The notes: generated by a model not told the origin, from the sequence alone. A stretch of 11,971 nt of DNA from CAYVBE01 sp964448935 (GCA_964448935.1 CAYVBE010000133.1:1-11971), one strand, 5' to 3'. Positions 1-7,564 are shown, counted from the stretch's first letter. Made by a program: numbers and translations.

Positions 1-20
1 CCGCCGCACAACTATATATA

Positions 21-596
21 CTAGAAACCTGGTATTTTATTGTGAAATATCCGGGATAGCAGCCGGTGCGCGCGTCCGGCCGTGGGATTGTTGAGTGCCA
101 GTCCAATGCCCTCCTGGAAGGTCTCGCCGGTTACCGAGTTGAAGTAACCGGTGGCACCGAAAGGCGTTGCCACCACAACTCCGTCCCCTATGAGCAACTC
201 TTCAAGTGGCTTGCCGTTGATGGTCAGGCGGAAACGCAGGGCATGGCGGGGATCTTTGTTGCGGACAACCACGTCATTGGCCGCCGGCATGCGGCGTTCG
301 CCGAAGGCGGCCTCCAGCTTGATTCTCTCGATCACGCGCGCTTCCCCCCGGCGGATCATCCGCAACGCGGCCTCCAGCGGTTCGTCGTGGCATTTGAAGC
401 ATATCAGGCTGTCGCGCACGGGCAGCTTCGGGACACCCGGACATTCCCTCTCGCAGATGAGAAACGTCCCGTCGCCCCCCAGGGAGATGATGAAGTCCGG
501 GTCCTGGCGGTCCGCTCGGAAGCCCATTGCCTCGGCACTCTCTCGGACCTCCGGCACCTTTTCCTCGTTCCTGGCGTACACCCAGAAAGTTTCCAT
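21..596 (-). CDS. nadK: NAD kinase-like protein, short C-terminus
   Basis: Probable ATP-NAD kinase (NAD+ to NADP+, cytoplasmic), 191 residues. The family signature GGDGT is at residues 40-44. The catalytic-core N-D pair is at 107-108, and the second nucleotide-binding loop GDGVVVATPFGATGY is at 137-151, the variant with PFG-T-GY rather than the commoner PTGSTAY. The start is placed at the ATG at 594-596 because recognisable family sequence begins there (METFWVYARN); the in-frame extension upstream to 689 is Arg/Pro-rich and looks non-coding. The Shine-Dalgarno is weak (a G-run about 10 nt upstream). Bacterial NAD kinases are usually about 250-300 residues. Here the reading frame stops soon after GLALNNP, where the C-terminal beta-rich segment would be expected, so the gene is either a natural short form, decayed or frameshifted. 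It is divergent from the DUF3179 gene. Confidence 0.78.
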   Translation of the reverse strand: METFWVYARNEEKVPEVRESAEAMGFRADRQDPDFIISLGGDGTFLICERECPGVPKLPVRDSLICFKCHDEPLEAALRMIRRGEARVIERIKLEAAFGERRMPAANDVVVRNKDPRHALRFRLTINGKPLEELLIGDGVVVATPFGATGYFNSVTGETFQEGIGLALNNPTAGRAHRLLSRIFHNKIPGF

Positions 597-695
597 CGGT
601 TGGCCCCCGAAAGAGACCGGCGTCGTGGTCAACCCCCGCCGGAGGGACTTCGGCCGTAGGAATCTGCCGCGAAGTCTGTCCGGCCGCACATCTAA

Positions 696-724
696 AGAAT
701 ACCGGCGCCTGACGCCTTTGGCAA
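696..724 (-). promoter_or_regulatory. Putative sigma70 promoter of the NAD kinase-like gene
   Basis: On the minus strand, TTGCCA (719-724; 5 of 6 to TTGACA) is followed by a 17-nt spacer and TATTCT (696-701; 4 of 6 to TATAAT). It would give a leader of about 90 nt before the ATG at 596. This is a consensus match only. Confidence 0.35.
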
Positions 725-745
725 GCTGTTATATCAAGGAACGGT

Positions 746-773
746 TTGGTCTCGTCCCGCAGTCTGGTAACAT
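746..773 (+). promoter_or_regulatory. Weak candidate promoter of the DUF3179 gene
   Basis: TTGGTC (746-751), a 16-nt spacer and TAACAT (768-773) lie about 50 nt before the start codon at 822. The match is poor (3 of 6 and 4 of 6), but it is the best arrangement I see upstream of this gene. Confidence 0.2.
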
Positions 774-821
774 GGAGTTACGGATGGGGGTGCTGGTCCT
801 GCAGATCAAGGGGGAAGCGCG

Positions 822-1829
822 ATGTCCGGGAATGTGCTCAACCTGGTGCGTGCGGCGGGGACATTAACCGTGCTGATTTGCGCGATGCCCGCCGTGGTGG
901 GTGCGGATGCACCTCGCACGCTGAACGGCTTCAATCTCACAAACTGCTTCATACCCGCGGACCAGATACTGCGCGGAGGACCACCCAGGGACGGCATCCC
1001 CGCGCTGACCCGCCCCAAAACCGTGCCGGCGGAAGAGGCAACGTATCTGCATCCGGACGACATCGTGGTTGGAGTGGAAATCGGGGGCCAGGCACGGGCG
1101 TATCCCCTGCGCATACTGGTGTGGCACGAGAACGTGAATGACATGCTGGACGGCAAACCCATCGCCGTGACCTACTGCCCGCTGTGCAACTCGGCCGTCG
1201 TCTTCGACCGAAAGGTGGCCGGGCAGGTGCGAGAGTTCGGCATCAGCGGCCTGCTGTGGAACTCCAACGTGCTGCTTTACGATCGCCCGTCGGGGGGCAA
1301 GAGCAGCCTGTGGTCGCAGGCGGCAATGCGCGCGGTCTGCGGCCCCGCCGCCGAGAAGGGCCTGGAGCTCGAGGCCCTCCCCTCGCAAATGGTTACATGG
1401 GAGGCCTGGCGAAAGGAACGTCCCGCCGCGACCGTCCTCGGCCGGCAGACCGGCTACCGCCGGGACTACGACAGCAACCCGTACCGGGACTACTTTTCCA
1501 GCCAGCGACTGATGTTCCCGGTAGGTGCTTCGCGCCGCGATCTGGAGCCCTACCCGAACAAGGAGCAGATGGTGGTGATTCGGGTGGGCGAGAAGATCAA
1601 GGGCTACCCGCTGAGTGAGATCGCAGCCGGAGCCGGAACGGATGCGGTGCTAACAGAGCGGTTCAACGGTGCGCAAATCCGGCTGGAATATGGACACGAG
1701 GAGCAGACCGTGGGAGTCAGTCTTAAGGAACAGCCACCGGAGGGGAGGCATTTCGGGGTGGCTTACATGTTCTGGTTCGCCTGGAAATCCGTATACCCTG
1801 ACGCCCCGGTTTACAGCACGGGGGAATAG
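822..1829 (+). CDS. Secreted DUF3179 domain-containing protein
   Basis: A 335-residue exported protein of the DUF3179 family, whose biochemical function is not established. Residues 1-28 form a signal peptide (hydrophobic TLTVLICAMPAVV, likely cleavage near ADA/PR). The mature part carries the family blocks: ARAYPLRILVWHENVND (91-107), TYCPLCNS with its paired cysteines (117-124), GLLWNSNVLLYDR (143-155), SLWSQ (162-166), and a Tyr-rich GYRRDYDSNPYRDY segment (211-224). A good Shine-Dalgarno, AAGGGGGA (809-815 region), sits 6-7 nt before the ATG. The Cys pair within a C-P-L-C motif resembles metal or disulfide sites, but no activity should be assigned from that. The length is normal for the family. 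The antiporter gene follows 66 bp downstream on the same strand, so co-transcription is likely. Confidence 0.93.
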   Translation: MSGNVLNLVRAAGTLTVLICAMPAVVGADAPRTLNGFNLTNCFIPADQILRGGPPRDGIPALTRPKTVPAEEATYLHPDDIVVGVEIGGQARAYPLRILVWHENVNDMLDGKPIAVTYCPLCNSAVVFDRKVAGQVREFGISGLLWNSNVLLYDRPSGGKSSLWSQAAMRAVCGPAAEKGLELEALPSQMVTWEAWRKERPAATVLGRQTGYRRDYDSNPYRDYFSSQRLMFPVGASRRDLEPYPNKEQMVVIRVGEKIKGYPLSEIAAGAGTDAVLTERFNGAQIRLEYGHEEQTVGVSLKEQPPEGRHFGVAYMFWFAWKSVYPDAPVYSTGE

Positions 1830-1895
1830 GCCGCTGCGGTGGCACATATCGCGGGGTGTGCGGAGGGAGATTGAGCCTTTCAAGGGGGCTGCCGC

Positions 1896-3122
1896 ATGGA
1901 ATCGGGTGTGGTATCGGTTCTGTTGTGGGGCTGCGCTTTCCTGCTGATGGTGGCAGCGGTGGAGCACTATCTTCGCCGCGCGGTAATACCGCCGGTGTGC
2001 TGGATTCTGCTGGCCGGCGTGGCGGCCGGCGCCCTCCGCCGACACACAGGGCTCCCACTGCCGTCTTTCGGCATCGGTCCGCGGCTGGTGCTGTACGTGT
2101 TCCTGCCCTTGCTGGTTTTTGATTCGTCGCGCAAGCTGCACCCCCGACAGCTTCTGGCGGTCCTGCCGGAATCCGCCCTGCTGGCGCTTCTCGGGCCGGT
2201 CCTGGGCATGTTGCTTCTGGGTCTGCCGCTGCACCTGATGGTCGGCGTGCCGGTGCTGGATGCGCTTCTTTTCGGGACGGTGCTGTCGGCAGTCCGCCCG
2301 GCCGCTATCACCGCCCTGTTCGAGCGCTTTTCGGTGCCCGACCGCCTGCGCACGATAGTGGAGGGAGAATCCCTCCTGAACGATGCGGCCGTCATCGTGC
2401 TGTTCACCATTCTTGCCGGACGGATGACCGGCCACCTGGTCTTCTCCGCACCTGAGACATTCGGGTGGTTTCTCATCTCGTTCGCAGTGGCACTTCTGAT
2501 CGGTGCGGTGGCCGGCGGCGCATGTGTAATGCTGCTGCGAACATGGCAAGAGCAGCATGACCGGTTCATCGGCGCCCTCCTGCCGCTTGTGACCGTTTAC
2601 GTTGCTTTCGCCGTGGCGGAACACTACCTCCACTTTCCCGGCGTTCTGGCGGCGATATCCGCAACCCTGGTGCTGGGACACCTGCACATCCACAGGGACG
2701 GGCGCTCCCGGGTCGCCGATCGGTTCTTCAATGACTTCTGGGGCTTTCTCCGTCAGGTGGCCAACGTTGTATTGTTTTTCGCCATCGGCGCGCTGGCCGG
2801 GGGGCACGCCTGGCGGATCGCCTGGTGGAGTATCCCTACCATGATCGGACTCATGCTTCTGGCCCGCGCAACCACGGTCTACGGGGGCCTGGCGGTGATG
2901 GGACTGGTGCGCCGGAAAGTGCGATCCGCCTGGAAGCCCGTGCTGAACCTGGGCGGCCTCAAAGGTGCCCTTTCCGTAGCCCTCCTGATGATGCTGCCGA
3001 CAGCCTACGAGCACCGCAACTTCTTCCTGTGTCTGGCATTTGCTCTGATTCTGTTCACCATCATCGTTAACACTCTGGCGATGAAACTGTACCTGGACCA
3101 CACCGAGCTGGATTCCGGTTAA
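1896..3122 (+). CDS. CPA1-type Na+/H+ (cation:proton) antiporter
   Basis: Inner-membrane monovalent cation/proton exchanger of the CPA1 (NhaP/NHE) group, 408 residues, with about 12 hydrophobic segments through the length of the protein. Family landmarks: LPLLVFDSS (70-78), equivalent to the LPPLLFE block; RLRTIVEGESLLNDAAVIVL (150-169), with the ion-binding Asn162-Asp163 pair; and LGGLKGALSVALLMMLP (352-368), equivalent to the GGLRGA block. The start is supported by AAGGGG at 1882-1887, 8 nt before the ATG. Two key positions are unusual: the TM-break motif normally reading A-T-D-P is A-V-R-P (132-135), and the usual Arg of GGLRG is Lys356. There is no long cytoplasmic C-terminal regulatory domain, as in many prokaryotic members. 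It probably serves Na+ extrusion or pH homeostasis unless the altered core changes its activity. Confidence 0.92.
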   Translation: MESGVVSVLLWGCAFLLMVAAVEHYLRRAVIPPVCWILLAGVAAGALRRHTGLPLPSFGIGPRLVLYVFLPLLVFDSSRKLHPRQLLAVLPESALLALLGPVLGMLLLGLPLHLMVGVPVLDALLFGTVLSAVRPAAITALFERFSVPDRLRTIVEGESLLNDAAVIVLFTILAGRMTGHLVFSAPETFGWFLISFAVALLIGAVAGGACVMLLRTWQEQHDRFIGALLPLVTVYVAFAVAEHYLHFPGVLAAISATLVLGHLHIHRDGRSRVADRFFNDFWGFLRQVANVVLFFAIGALAGGHAWRIAWWSIPTMIGLMLLARATTVYGGLAVMGLVRRKVRSAWKPVLNLGGLKGALSVALLMMLPTAYEHRNFFLCLAFALILFTIIVNTLAMKLYLDHTELDSG

Positions 3123-3126
3123 GTGC

Positions 3127-3147
3127 TCGGCGGCGACAAGCTGCCGA
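3127..3147 (+). terminator. Stem-loop directly after the antiporter gene
   Basis: An 8-bp stem with one G-U pair (TCGGCGGC at 3127-3134, GCTGCCGA at 3140-3147) and loop GACAA begins 4 nt after the antiporter stop codon. No T-tract follows, so it is not a classical intrinsic terminator. It may stabilise the 3' end or act as a weak terminator. Confidence 0.3.
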
Positions 3148-3214
3148 AGACAGGGGATTGACAGCACATTGACAAGCCGCAGGCTGCAGTTCGACTTCAA
3201 CTCAGGGAGGAGCC

Positions 3215-3823
3215 ATGGCGGAAACAACTACTATGTTCTGGGACGTAGGCGGAGTTTTGCTGACCAACGGTTGGGACACGGCAAGCCGAAAGACCGCGGC
3301 ACGGGAGTTCGACCTCGACTGGGACGAGTTCCAGGAAAGGCACGAGCTGGTCGTGACCGAGTTCGAAAAAGGGGGCGTGTCTCTGGATGAGTATCTGAAG
3401 TGCACTGTGTTTCATCGCCAGAGGGGATTCACCAGAGCGGACTTCCGGGACTTCATGTTCCGGCAGTCCCGGCCGAAAGAGAACGTTCTTCAGATGGTCG
3501 AAGCCCTGGCGGAATCCGGTGACTACTTTCTGGCCACTCTGAATAACGAATCCCGTGCGCTGAATCTCTACCGCATCCGCGAGTTCGGCCTGAGACGCTA
3601 TTTCTCGTCTTTCTTCAGCTCCTGCTTTCTCGGCACCAAAAAGCCTGAGCCGGAACACTATCGGGCGGCCCTGGACATCGCCCAAAAAAAACCACAGGAA
3701 TGTCTCTACGTGGACGACCGGGAACTGAATGTGGAGATGGCCGAACGTGCGGACATCCCGACCATCCATTTCCGGGACGCGGAACAACTCCGCTGCGAGC
3801 TGTCCTCGAGAAGGCTGCTGTAA
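3215..3823 (+). CDS. HAD-superfamily (subfamily IA) hydrolase
   Basis: Probable cytoplasmic phosphatase or haloacid dehalogenase-like hydrolase of 202 residues. Motif I is FWDVGGVLL (8-16), with Asp10 as nucleophile. The second Asp of the usual DxD is Gly12, a D-x-G arrangement also present in YihX-type sugar-phosphate phosphatases. Motif II is ATLNNES (107-113, Thr108), motif III is GTKKPEPEHY (140-149, Lys143), and motif IV is YVDD (165-168). A helical cap region occupies roughly residues 18-90, as in subfamily IA. The start is set by an AGGGAGGAG Shine-Dalgarno at 3204-3212, just before the ATG. The substrate cannot be deduced. It lies 92 bp after the antiporter gene, so it may be in the same transcription unit or have its own start. 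Confidence 0.9.
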   Translation: MAETTTMFWDVGGVLLTNGWDTASRKTAAREFDLDWDEFQERHELVVTEFEKGGVSLDEYLKCTVFHRQRGFTRADFRDFMFRQSRPKENVLQMVEALAESGDYFLATLNNESRALNLYRIREFGLRRYFSSFFSSCFLGTKKPEPEHYRAALDIAQKKPQECLYVDDRELNVEMAERADIPTIHFRDAEQLRCELSSRRLL

Positions 3824-3905
3824 GACGGGCTCGTTTGCGCCGAAGGCCCGGCTGCGCTACGCTGGAACAGACGGGGCAAGGCCCTGGCGGAACCGTGTCG
3901 GCTTT

Positions 3906-3945
3906 CGGCCCCTGGGGGAAACGGGCCGCCCACGAAGAACGGCCC
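3906..3945 (+). promoter_or_regulatory. Three-part dyad forming two alternative hairpins
   Basis: CGGCCC (3906-3911), GGGCCG (3923-3928) and CGGCCC (3940-3945) are evenly spaced, with 11 nt between each. The middle arm can pair with either flank, giving two mutually exclusive 6-bp hairpins in the 177-bp gap before the methyltransferase gene. There is no T-tract. In GC-rich DNA this could be chance. Confidence 0.22.
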
Positions 3946-3984
3946 CGGGCAGAGAGCCGACGAGCATCAGGGCGGACACGCATT

Positions 3985-3989
3985 GGGAG
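3985..3989 (+). promoter_or_regulatory. Ribosome binding site deciding the methyltransferase start
   Basis: GGGAG lies 11 nt before the ATG at 4001. It overlaps the alternative TTG codon at 3983, which has no comparable site in front of it, so the ATG is preferred. Confidence 0.45.
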
Positions 3990-4000
3990 CAATCCTACAG

Positions 4001-4603
4001 ATGCCCGGAGACAATGGGAGTTCGGTCCTCGAACGTCTTTATGAGCGCTTGCTGTTCCTCACGCAGTTCCTGCGTCAGCCGAAGCGCCTTGGGGTGCCGG
4101 TGGCCATGTGCCGGGAGGCCGGGGACCGGGTGCGGGAGGAACTCGTCGCGCGCGAACCGCGCACCGTGATCGAGTTGGGAGCCGGGCTGGGTGCCCTGAC
4201 CGAGGGCATACTCGAGGCCCTGCCCGCCGGGGAGCGCCTGCTGTGCGTGGAACAGAACAAGACCTTCTGCCGGCGGCTGCGAAAGCGCTACACGGACCGC
4301 GTCCGGGTCGTCCAGGGGGATGCGCTGGACGTGCGGAACATCGCGGCGGACACGCGGTGGGAGCGGCCCGATGCGGTGGTCAGTTCGGTGCCCCTTTTCG
4401 GCCAGTTCGGCCGGGACCTCTGCCGGACGGTGGCCGAATTCCTGCCGGAGGACTCCCTCTACCTGCAGGTCACCAACATGCGGGACCGCGTCGCGCAGCA
4501 CTTCGACATCCGGCAATCCTACCTGTTCATGGAGAACTTGCCGCCCGAGCAGCTCCACGCCGCCGTGAAGAAGAACGGCAACGGACACGACGGCGAGAGC
4601 TGA
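4001..4603 (+). CDS. SAM-dependent methyltransferase, phospholipid N-methyltransferase/KsgA-like
   Basis: Class I SAM-dependent methyltransferase of 200 residues. Motif I is VIELGAGLGALTEGI (56-70). The acidic ribose-binding residue is Glu84 in CVEQN, motif III is QGDALDV (105-111), and the motif IV region is VVSSVPLF (126-133). An N-terminal FLRQPKRLGVPVAM block (23-36) and a C-terminal ENLPPEQ (178-184) resemble the small phosphatidylethanolamine N-methyltransferases (PmtA type), often annotated as rRNA adenine dimethylases. The substrate may therefore be a membrane lipid amine, but rRNA is not excluded. The start is the ATG at 4001, with a TTG at 3983 as alternative. The tail NGNGHDGES is polar and probably disordered. 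It ends only 13 bp from the convergent stop codon of the GH-A-like glycosidase, leaving no room for separate terminators. Confidence 0.84.
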   Translation: MPGDNGSSVLERLYERLLFLTQFLRQPKRLGVPVAMCREAGDRVREELVAREPRTVIELGAGLGALTEGILEALPAGERLLCVEQNKTFCRRLRKRYTDRVRVVQGDALDVRNIAADTRWERPDAVVSSVPLFGQFGRDLCRTVAEFLPEDSLYLQVTNMRDRVAQHFDIRQSYLFMENLPPEQLHAAVKKNGNGHDGES

Positions 4604-4616
4604 CGGATCGGCCGCC

Positions 4617-7460
4617 TCACTCGTAGGAGATGAGGTAATACGGCGTCTCGTCCCGCGCGCCGTCTACCTCGAACGCGCCGTCCCGCACGGGCAGCGTCCG
4701 GCCGGTGCGCCTTCCGGCGTGGTCCAGCACGTGAACCGTCGCCTGCCCCGGTTTCCGGACCTGGATACGGGCCCTGACGGGCTCCATCACCACAGGCGCC
4801 TTGCCGCGCTGCAGGATGCGGCTGTCATCGTAGACTTTCATACCCGTATTGCGCGCACGCGCGATGGCGACTACCAGCAGGTTTTCGCCGGATGCGATGT
4901 CTTCGTCGCGGTCGCGCGCGGTCACGTAGATGGCCCCGAAGCGGCTTTCGGGCGTGATGGTCACCTCGCCCAGGGAGCAGGCCACGCCCTCGGCGAAACC
5001 GACCACGGCCTTCGTGGCGTCGGTGTTCATGGTAAAGTGCCCGTCCAGCTTGTGCTCGCCCTCCTGCCACAGCAACTGATTCGTGGCGGACCGGTGGGCT
5101 CCGTCGGTCACGTAGCGGGACAGGTCGAACTCCGGTGTCTCGCGGTAGCTGTCGGTGAACTCCACCACGCATCGCGCCACGGCCAGCGAGCGCGCGGGCA
5201 CTTTGTCGCTATCGAAGGTCTTGACGTCGTGCTCCTGCTGCACGCGGTCCTCGAAACCCAGCCTGGCCTCGTGCAGGGACGGCACGTGGACGTAGCGCGT
5301 CGCGAGCACGTCGCTCTCCTTCACATCGCCGCGCAGGACCTGCCGCGCGACGGCGGGGAAGACGCCCATCACGTGCGGCGCGGTGACGTCCCAGCCTCGG
5401 GAACCGATCTCGTTGCTGAAGGTCCCCTCGTCGCCGTTCTGGAAGATAAACGAGACATCCCAGCCGTTCAGGCCCATGCCGTAGGCCCCGATGATGGCCG
5501 GCCCCTCCGTGCCCCACTCGTTGGGCAGCACGTGGATCCACTCCGAGAGGCTGAACGGACGGTCGGCCACCTGCTGCATGCCGGCGCTCAGCATAGCCGA
5601 GCCGGGGACGCGCAGCATGGTGGCGTTGTTGATCTTGGCGCCGCTTCCGCCGCCGAAGTAGTTGTGCCGATCAATCATCCCGACCATGTAGTCCGAATGG
5701 AGATTGTAGTAGTGGCTGTAGGCCCGGCCCGCCTGCCAGTTGGACGCCAGGATCTCGCCCTCGTAGCCGGCCTCGCGGATGGCCTCGACGTAGCGGCTGT
5801 AGAAATCGTTCTGTATCTCGTAGAGGAACAGCATGGTGTCCAGCAGACGCTGCTTGCGGAAAGCCTGGGAGTCCGCCAGTTGGGTCGGATCGAAGTACCA
5901 GGGGTTGCCCGCCGGGATTATGGTATTCTCCTCCCAGCTTTCCCCGGTAAGGCCCTCGTGCTCGAAAGAGTTCAGCGCCTCCTCACCCCATGCCTCGACC
6001 AGCGCCTGCTTGCTCCCGTAGCGCTCCTTGAGCCATTTGGTGAACATCTCGCCCGCGCGCTTGCGCAGGGTGGGGATATTCCGGAGCTTCGACTGGGTGC
6101 CGTAGAACAGCGCGCTGTCCTCGTTGAACAGCTCCACCACCGCCACGGCGGGGTCCTCGGCGTACGTCAGTCCGGTGTAGGGGTTGCGGTGCTCCAGGAT
6201 CTTGACGATCTGCTGAATCTGAAGGTCTTGCAGCTCGCGCGACAGATAGACGCTGCCGTGCCCCGTCTTCACGCGGCCGCGACCGCCTTTCAGTTTGCCG
6301 AACTCATCCATGTAGGGAACGTACTGCCGGTCCTTTGGACCGAGCTTGACGCCGAAGGTGGACGAGAGCTTGACGTAAATGCCCTGCTCCTTCAGGCGCG
6401 TGATGAAGTAATCGAGCCGGTCCAGGCCCTCCTGGTCGAACTCGACGAAGCTCTCCTCGGACTGGATGCCCGCCCAGCCGGGACCGTCGGCGTATTTATG
6501 CAGTCGCACGGCGTTTACGCCATATTTGGGGTAGAACTGCGCGCGGCTGTCGGCGACCTCCTTGTCGGGCGCGCAACTCGAGTAGCAGACGTTCAGGCCC
6601 CAGAGCTTGATCGGCTCGCCGTTGTAGAACAGCGTGTCGCCCTCGGCCAGGATGCGTCCGTGCTTGCCGGCCGGCTTCTCCAGCCAGTTCTGCATACCGA
6701 TCTCGGTGCGCTGGGAGAAATCCTCGCCGGGCTGGAACGTGTACCATTCGTCGAAGTTCGAGGTCTGCGGCACTTCGGCGCCGCTGGCGTAGTAGGTCAG
6801 GTCCGCCGGCAAGTCCACCGTCATGGTCACCTCGACCGGCCGGTCCGCCTCCAGCTCGCGCGCCAGGACGATCCGCGCCTCCCCGTCCGAGCCGACTTCC
6901 AGGGCCGGATCCAGGGTGAAGGTCGTCCGGTTCCCCGCGCTGTCCACGCAAGTGAAACGTTTCACGCCCTCGCCCAGCCCCTTGCGGGCCAGGGGCATCT
7001 CCACCGTCTTCTCCTCACCATCGGCGGAGGTGACCAGCACCTTGCCTTCGCCGAAAACCTTCCCCGGCAGTTGCAGGCTGCTGACGACGTAGGTCAGGTC
7101 GGTGTCCTTCGAGCTGCTCAGGCTCATGTCGAAGGTCAGTTGCCGGCGCGCGGTCTTCCGGACCTCGACTCCGAGTTCGATGTCCGCGCCGGAGCTTTTG
7201 ACGCTCGATGTATTGGTGGCCACCGTCGTGTCACCTTCCGCGCCCACGTTGCTGCGCCAGCCCATCCAGGACCACTCCGGCCCCCATCCCGTAAAGCCGA
7301 CCTCCAGGTAGAGACCGTCCTCCCGGAGGAAGGTAAACGTCTTGCCGTTCTCCGGAAACGCCGTGATATCGCCTTCCGCGGCCAGGGAGTCGCCCGAAAA
7401 GGTAATAGCCAAAGCCAGCACAACCGCAAAAACGATCGAAACGTTCAGACCCGAACTCAT
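4617..7460 (-). CDS. Secreted clan GH-A-like glycoside hydrolase (947 aa)
   Basis: Large exported glycosidase, probably acting on a plant, algal or microbial polysaccharide; the substrate is not deducible. Residues 1-28 form a signal peptide (VSIVFAVVLALAIT core, cleavage near LAA/EG). Residues 30-240 look like a beta-sandwich domain. A TIM-barrel catalytic domain occupies about 265-700. Its GH-A hallmarks are VNAVRLHKY with Arg319 after strand 2, AVVELFNEDS with Glu447 as likely acid/base, DRHNYF with His599, and FSLSEWIH with Glu640 as likely nucleophile. The remaining 250 residues are beta-rich and probably form accessory domains. The start is firmly placed at 7460 by AGGAGG (7468-7473), 7 nt upstream, followed by the signal peptide; the open frame continuing to 7847 is not coding. 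I cannot place it in a numbered GH family; GH5-like or an unassigned group are both possible. It is divergent from the GH106-like gene. Confidence 0.86.
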   Translation of the reverse strand: MSSGLNVSIVFAVVLALAITFSGDSLAAEGDITAFPENGKTFTFLREDGLYLEVGFTGWGPEWSWMGWRSNVGAEGDTTVATNTSSVKSSGADIELGVEVRKTARRQLTFDMSLSSSKDTDLTYVVSSLQLPGKVFGEGKVLVTSADGEEKTVEMPLARKGLGEGVKRFTCVDSAGNRTTFTLDPALEVGSDGEARIVLARELEADRPVEVTMTVDLPADLTYYASGAEVPQTSNFDEWYTFQPGEDFSQRTEIGMQNWLEKPAGKHGRILAEGDTLFYNGEPIKLWGLNVCYSSCAPDKEVADSRAQFYPKYGVNAVRLHKYADGPGWAGIQSEESFVEFDQEGLDRLDYFITRLKEQGIYVKLSSTFGVKLGPKDRQYVPYMDEFGKLKGGRGRVKTGHGSVYLSRELQDLQIQQIVKILEHRNPYTGLTYAEDPAVAVVELFNEDSALFYGTQSKLRNIPTLRKRAGEMFTKWLKERYGSKQALVEAWGEEALNSFEHEGLTGESWEENTIIPAGNPWYFDPTQLADSQAFRKQRLLDTMLFLYEIQNDFYSRYVEAIREAGYEGEILASNWQAGRAYSHYYNLHSDYMVGMIDRHNYFGGGSGAKINNATMLRVPGSAMLSAGMQQVADRPFSLSEWIHVLPNEWGTEGPAIIGAYGMGLNGWDVSFIFQNGDEGTFSNEIGSRGWDVTAPHVMGVFPAVARQVLRGDVKESDVLATRYVHVPSLHEARLGFEDRVQQEHDVKTFDSDKVPARSLAVARCVVEFTDSYRETPEFDLSRYVTDGAHRSATNQLLWQEGEHKLDGHFTMNTDATKAVVGFAEGVACSLGEVTITPESRFGAIYVTARDRDEDIASGENLLVVAIARARNTGMKVYDDSRILQRGKAPVVMEPVRARIQVRKPGQATVHVLDHAGRRTGRTLPVRDGAFEVDGARDETPYYLISYE

Positions 7461-7467
7461 GCGCGAA

Positions 7468-7473
7468 CCTCCT
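7468..7473 (-). promoter_or_regulatory. Ribosome binding site of the GH-A-like gene
   Basis: A perfect AGGAGG on the minus strand with a 7-nt spacer to the ATG at 7458-7460. It rejects the 129-codon upstream extension of the frame. Confidence 0.8.
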
Positions 7474-7496
7474 GCAGGTGAACAAGGGAGAACTCC

Positions 7497-7525
7497 ATTG
7501 TCGGCCGCGTGCCGAATCGTGTCAA
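7497..7525 (-). promoter_or_regulatory. Sigma70-type promoter of the GH-A-like gene
   Basis: On the minus strand, a perfect TTGACA (7520-7525), a 17-nt spacer, then GACAAT (7497-7502; 4 of 6). Transcription would start near 7490, giving a leader of about 30 nt that contains the AGGAGG. Confidence 0.55.
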
Positions 7526-7538
7526 CCGGGGACGGTTG
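7523..7538. promoter_or_regulatory. Palindromic operator candidate between divergent promoters
   Basis: CAACCGGGGACGGTTG is a perfect 6-bp inverted repeat around a 4-nt centre. Its left arm overlaps the minus-strand -35 box (7520-7525) and its right arm overlaps the plus-strand -35 box (7536-7541). A dimeric regulator bound here would block or contact both promoters. No regulator gene is visible in the window. Confidence 0.45.
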
Positions 7539-7564
7539 GCCGCGCCGGGCGGACCGGTTAGAAT
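7536..7564 (+). promoter_or_regulatory. Sigma70-type promoter of the GH106-like gene
   Basis: TTGGCC (7536-7541; 4 of 6), a 17-nt spacer, then TAGAAT (7559-7564; 5 of 6). The predicted start near 7571 leaves about 26 nt before the ATG, with GGAGG at 7586-7590. Confidence 0.48.

Noticed and set aside
597..689. N-terminal extension of the NAD kinase-like gene to 689
   Set aside because: The added residues are Arg-rich and non-homologous in character, and recognisable family sequence begins at the ATG at 596.
822..905. Possible lipoprotein signal (Cys20) in the DUF3179 protein
   Set aside because: The residue before the Cys is Ile, which does not fit a lipobox. A standard signal peptidase I site near residue 28 fits better.
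3158..3174. Two TTGACA boxes 11 bp apart upstream of the HAD gene
   Set aside because: Perfect -35 matches, but no acceptable -10 box lies 16-18 nt downstream of either, so I do not call a promoter.
1650..3227. 525-codon minus-strand open frame opposite the antiporter
   Set aside because: Gln/His/Arg-rich shadow without domains, covering a well-supported membrane protein gene on the other strand.
4719..7481. 920-codon open frame on the plus strand opposite the GH-A-like gene
   Set aside because: It is the antisense shadow of a high-GC gene: composition rich in Arg, Val, Gly, Leu and His, no domain, no ribosome site. The minus-strand gene has clear motifs, a signal peptide and AGGAGG.
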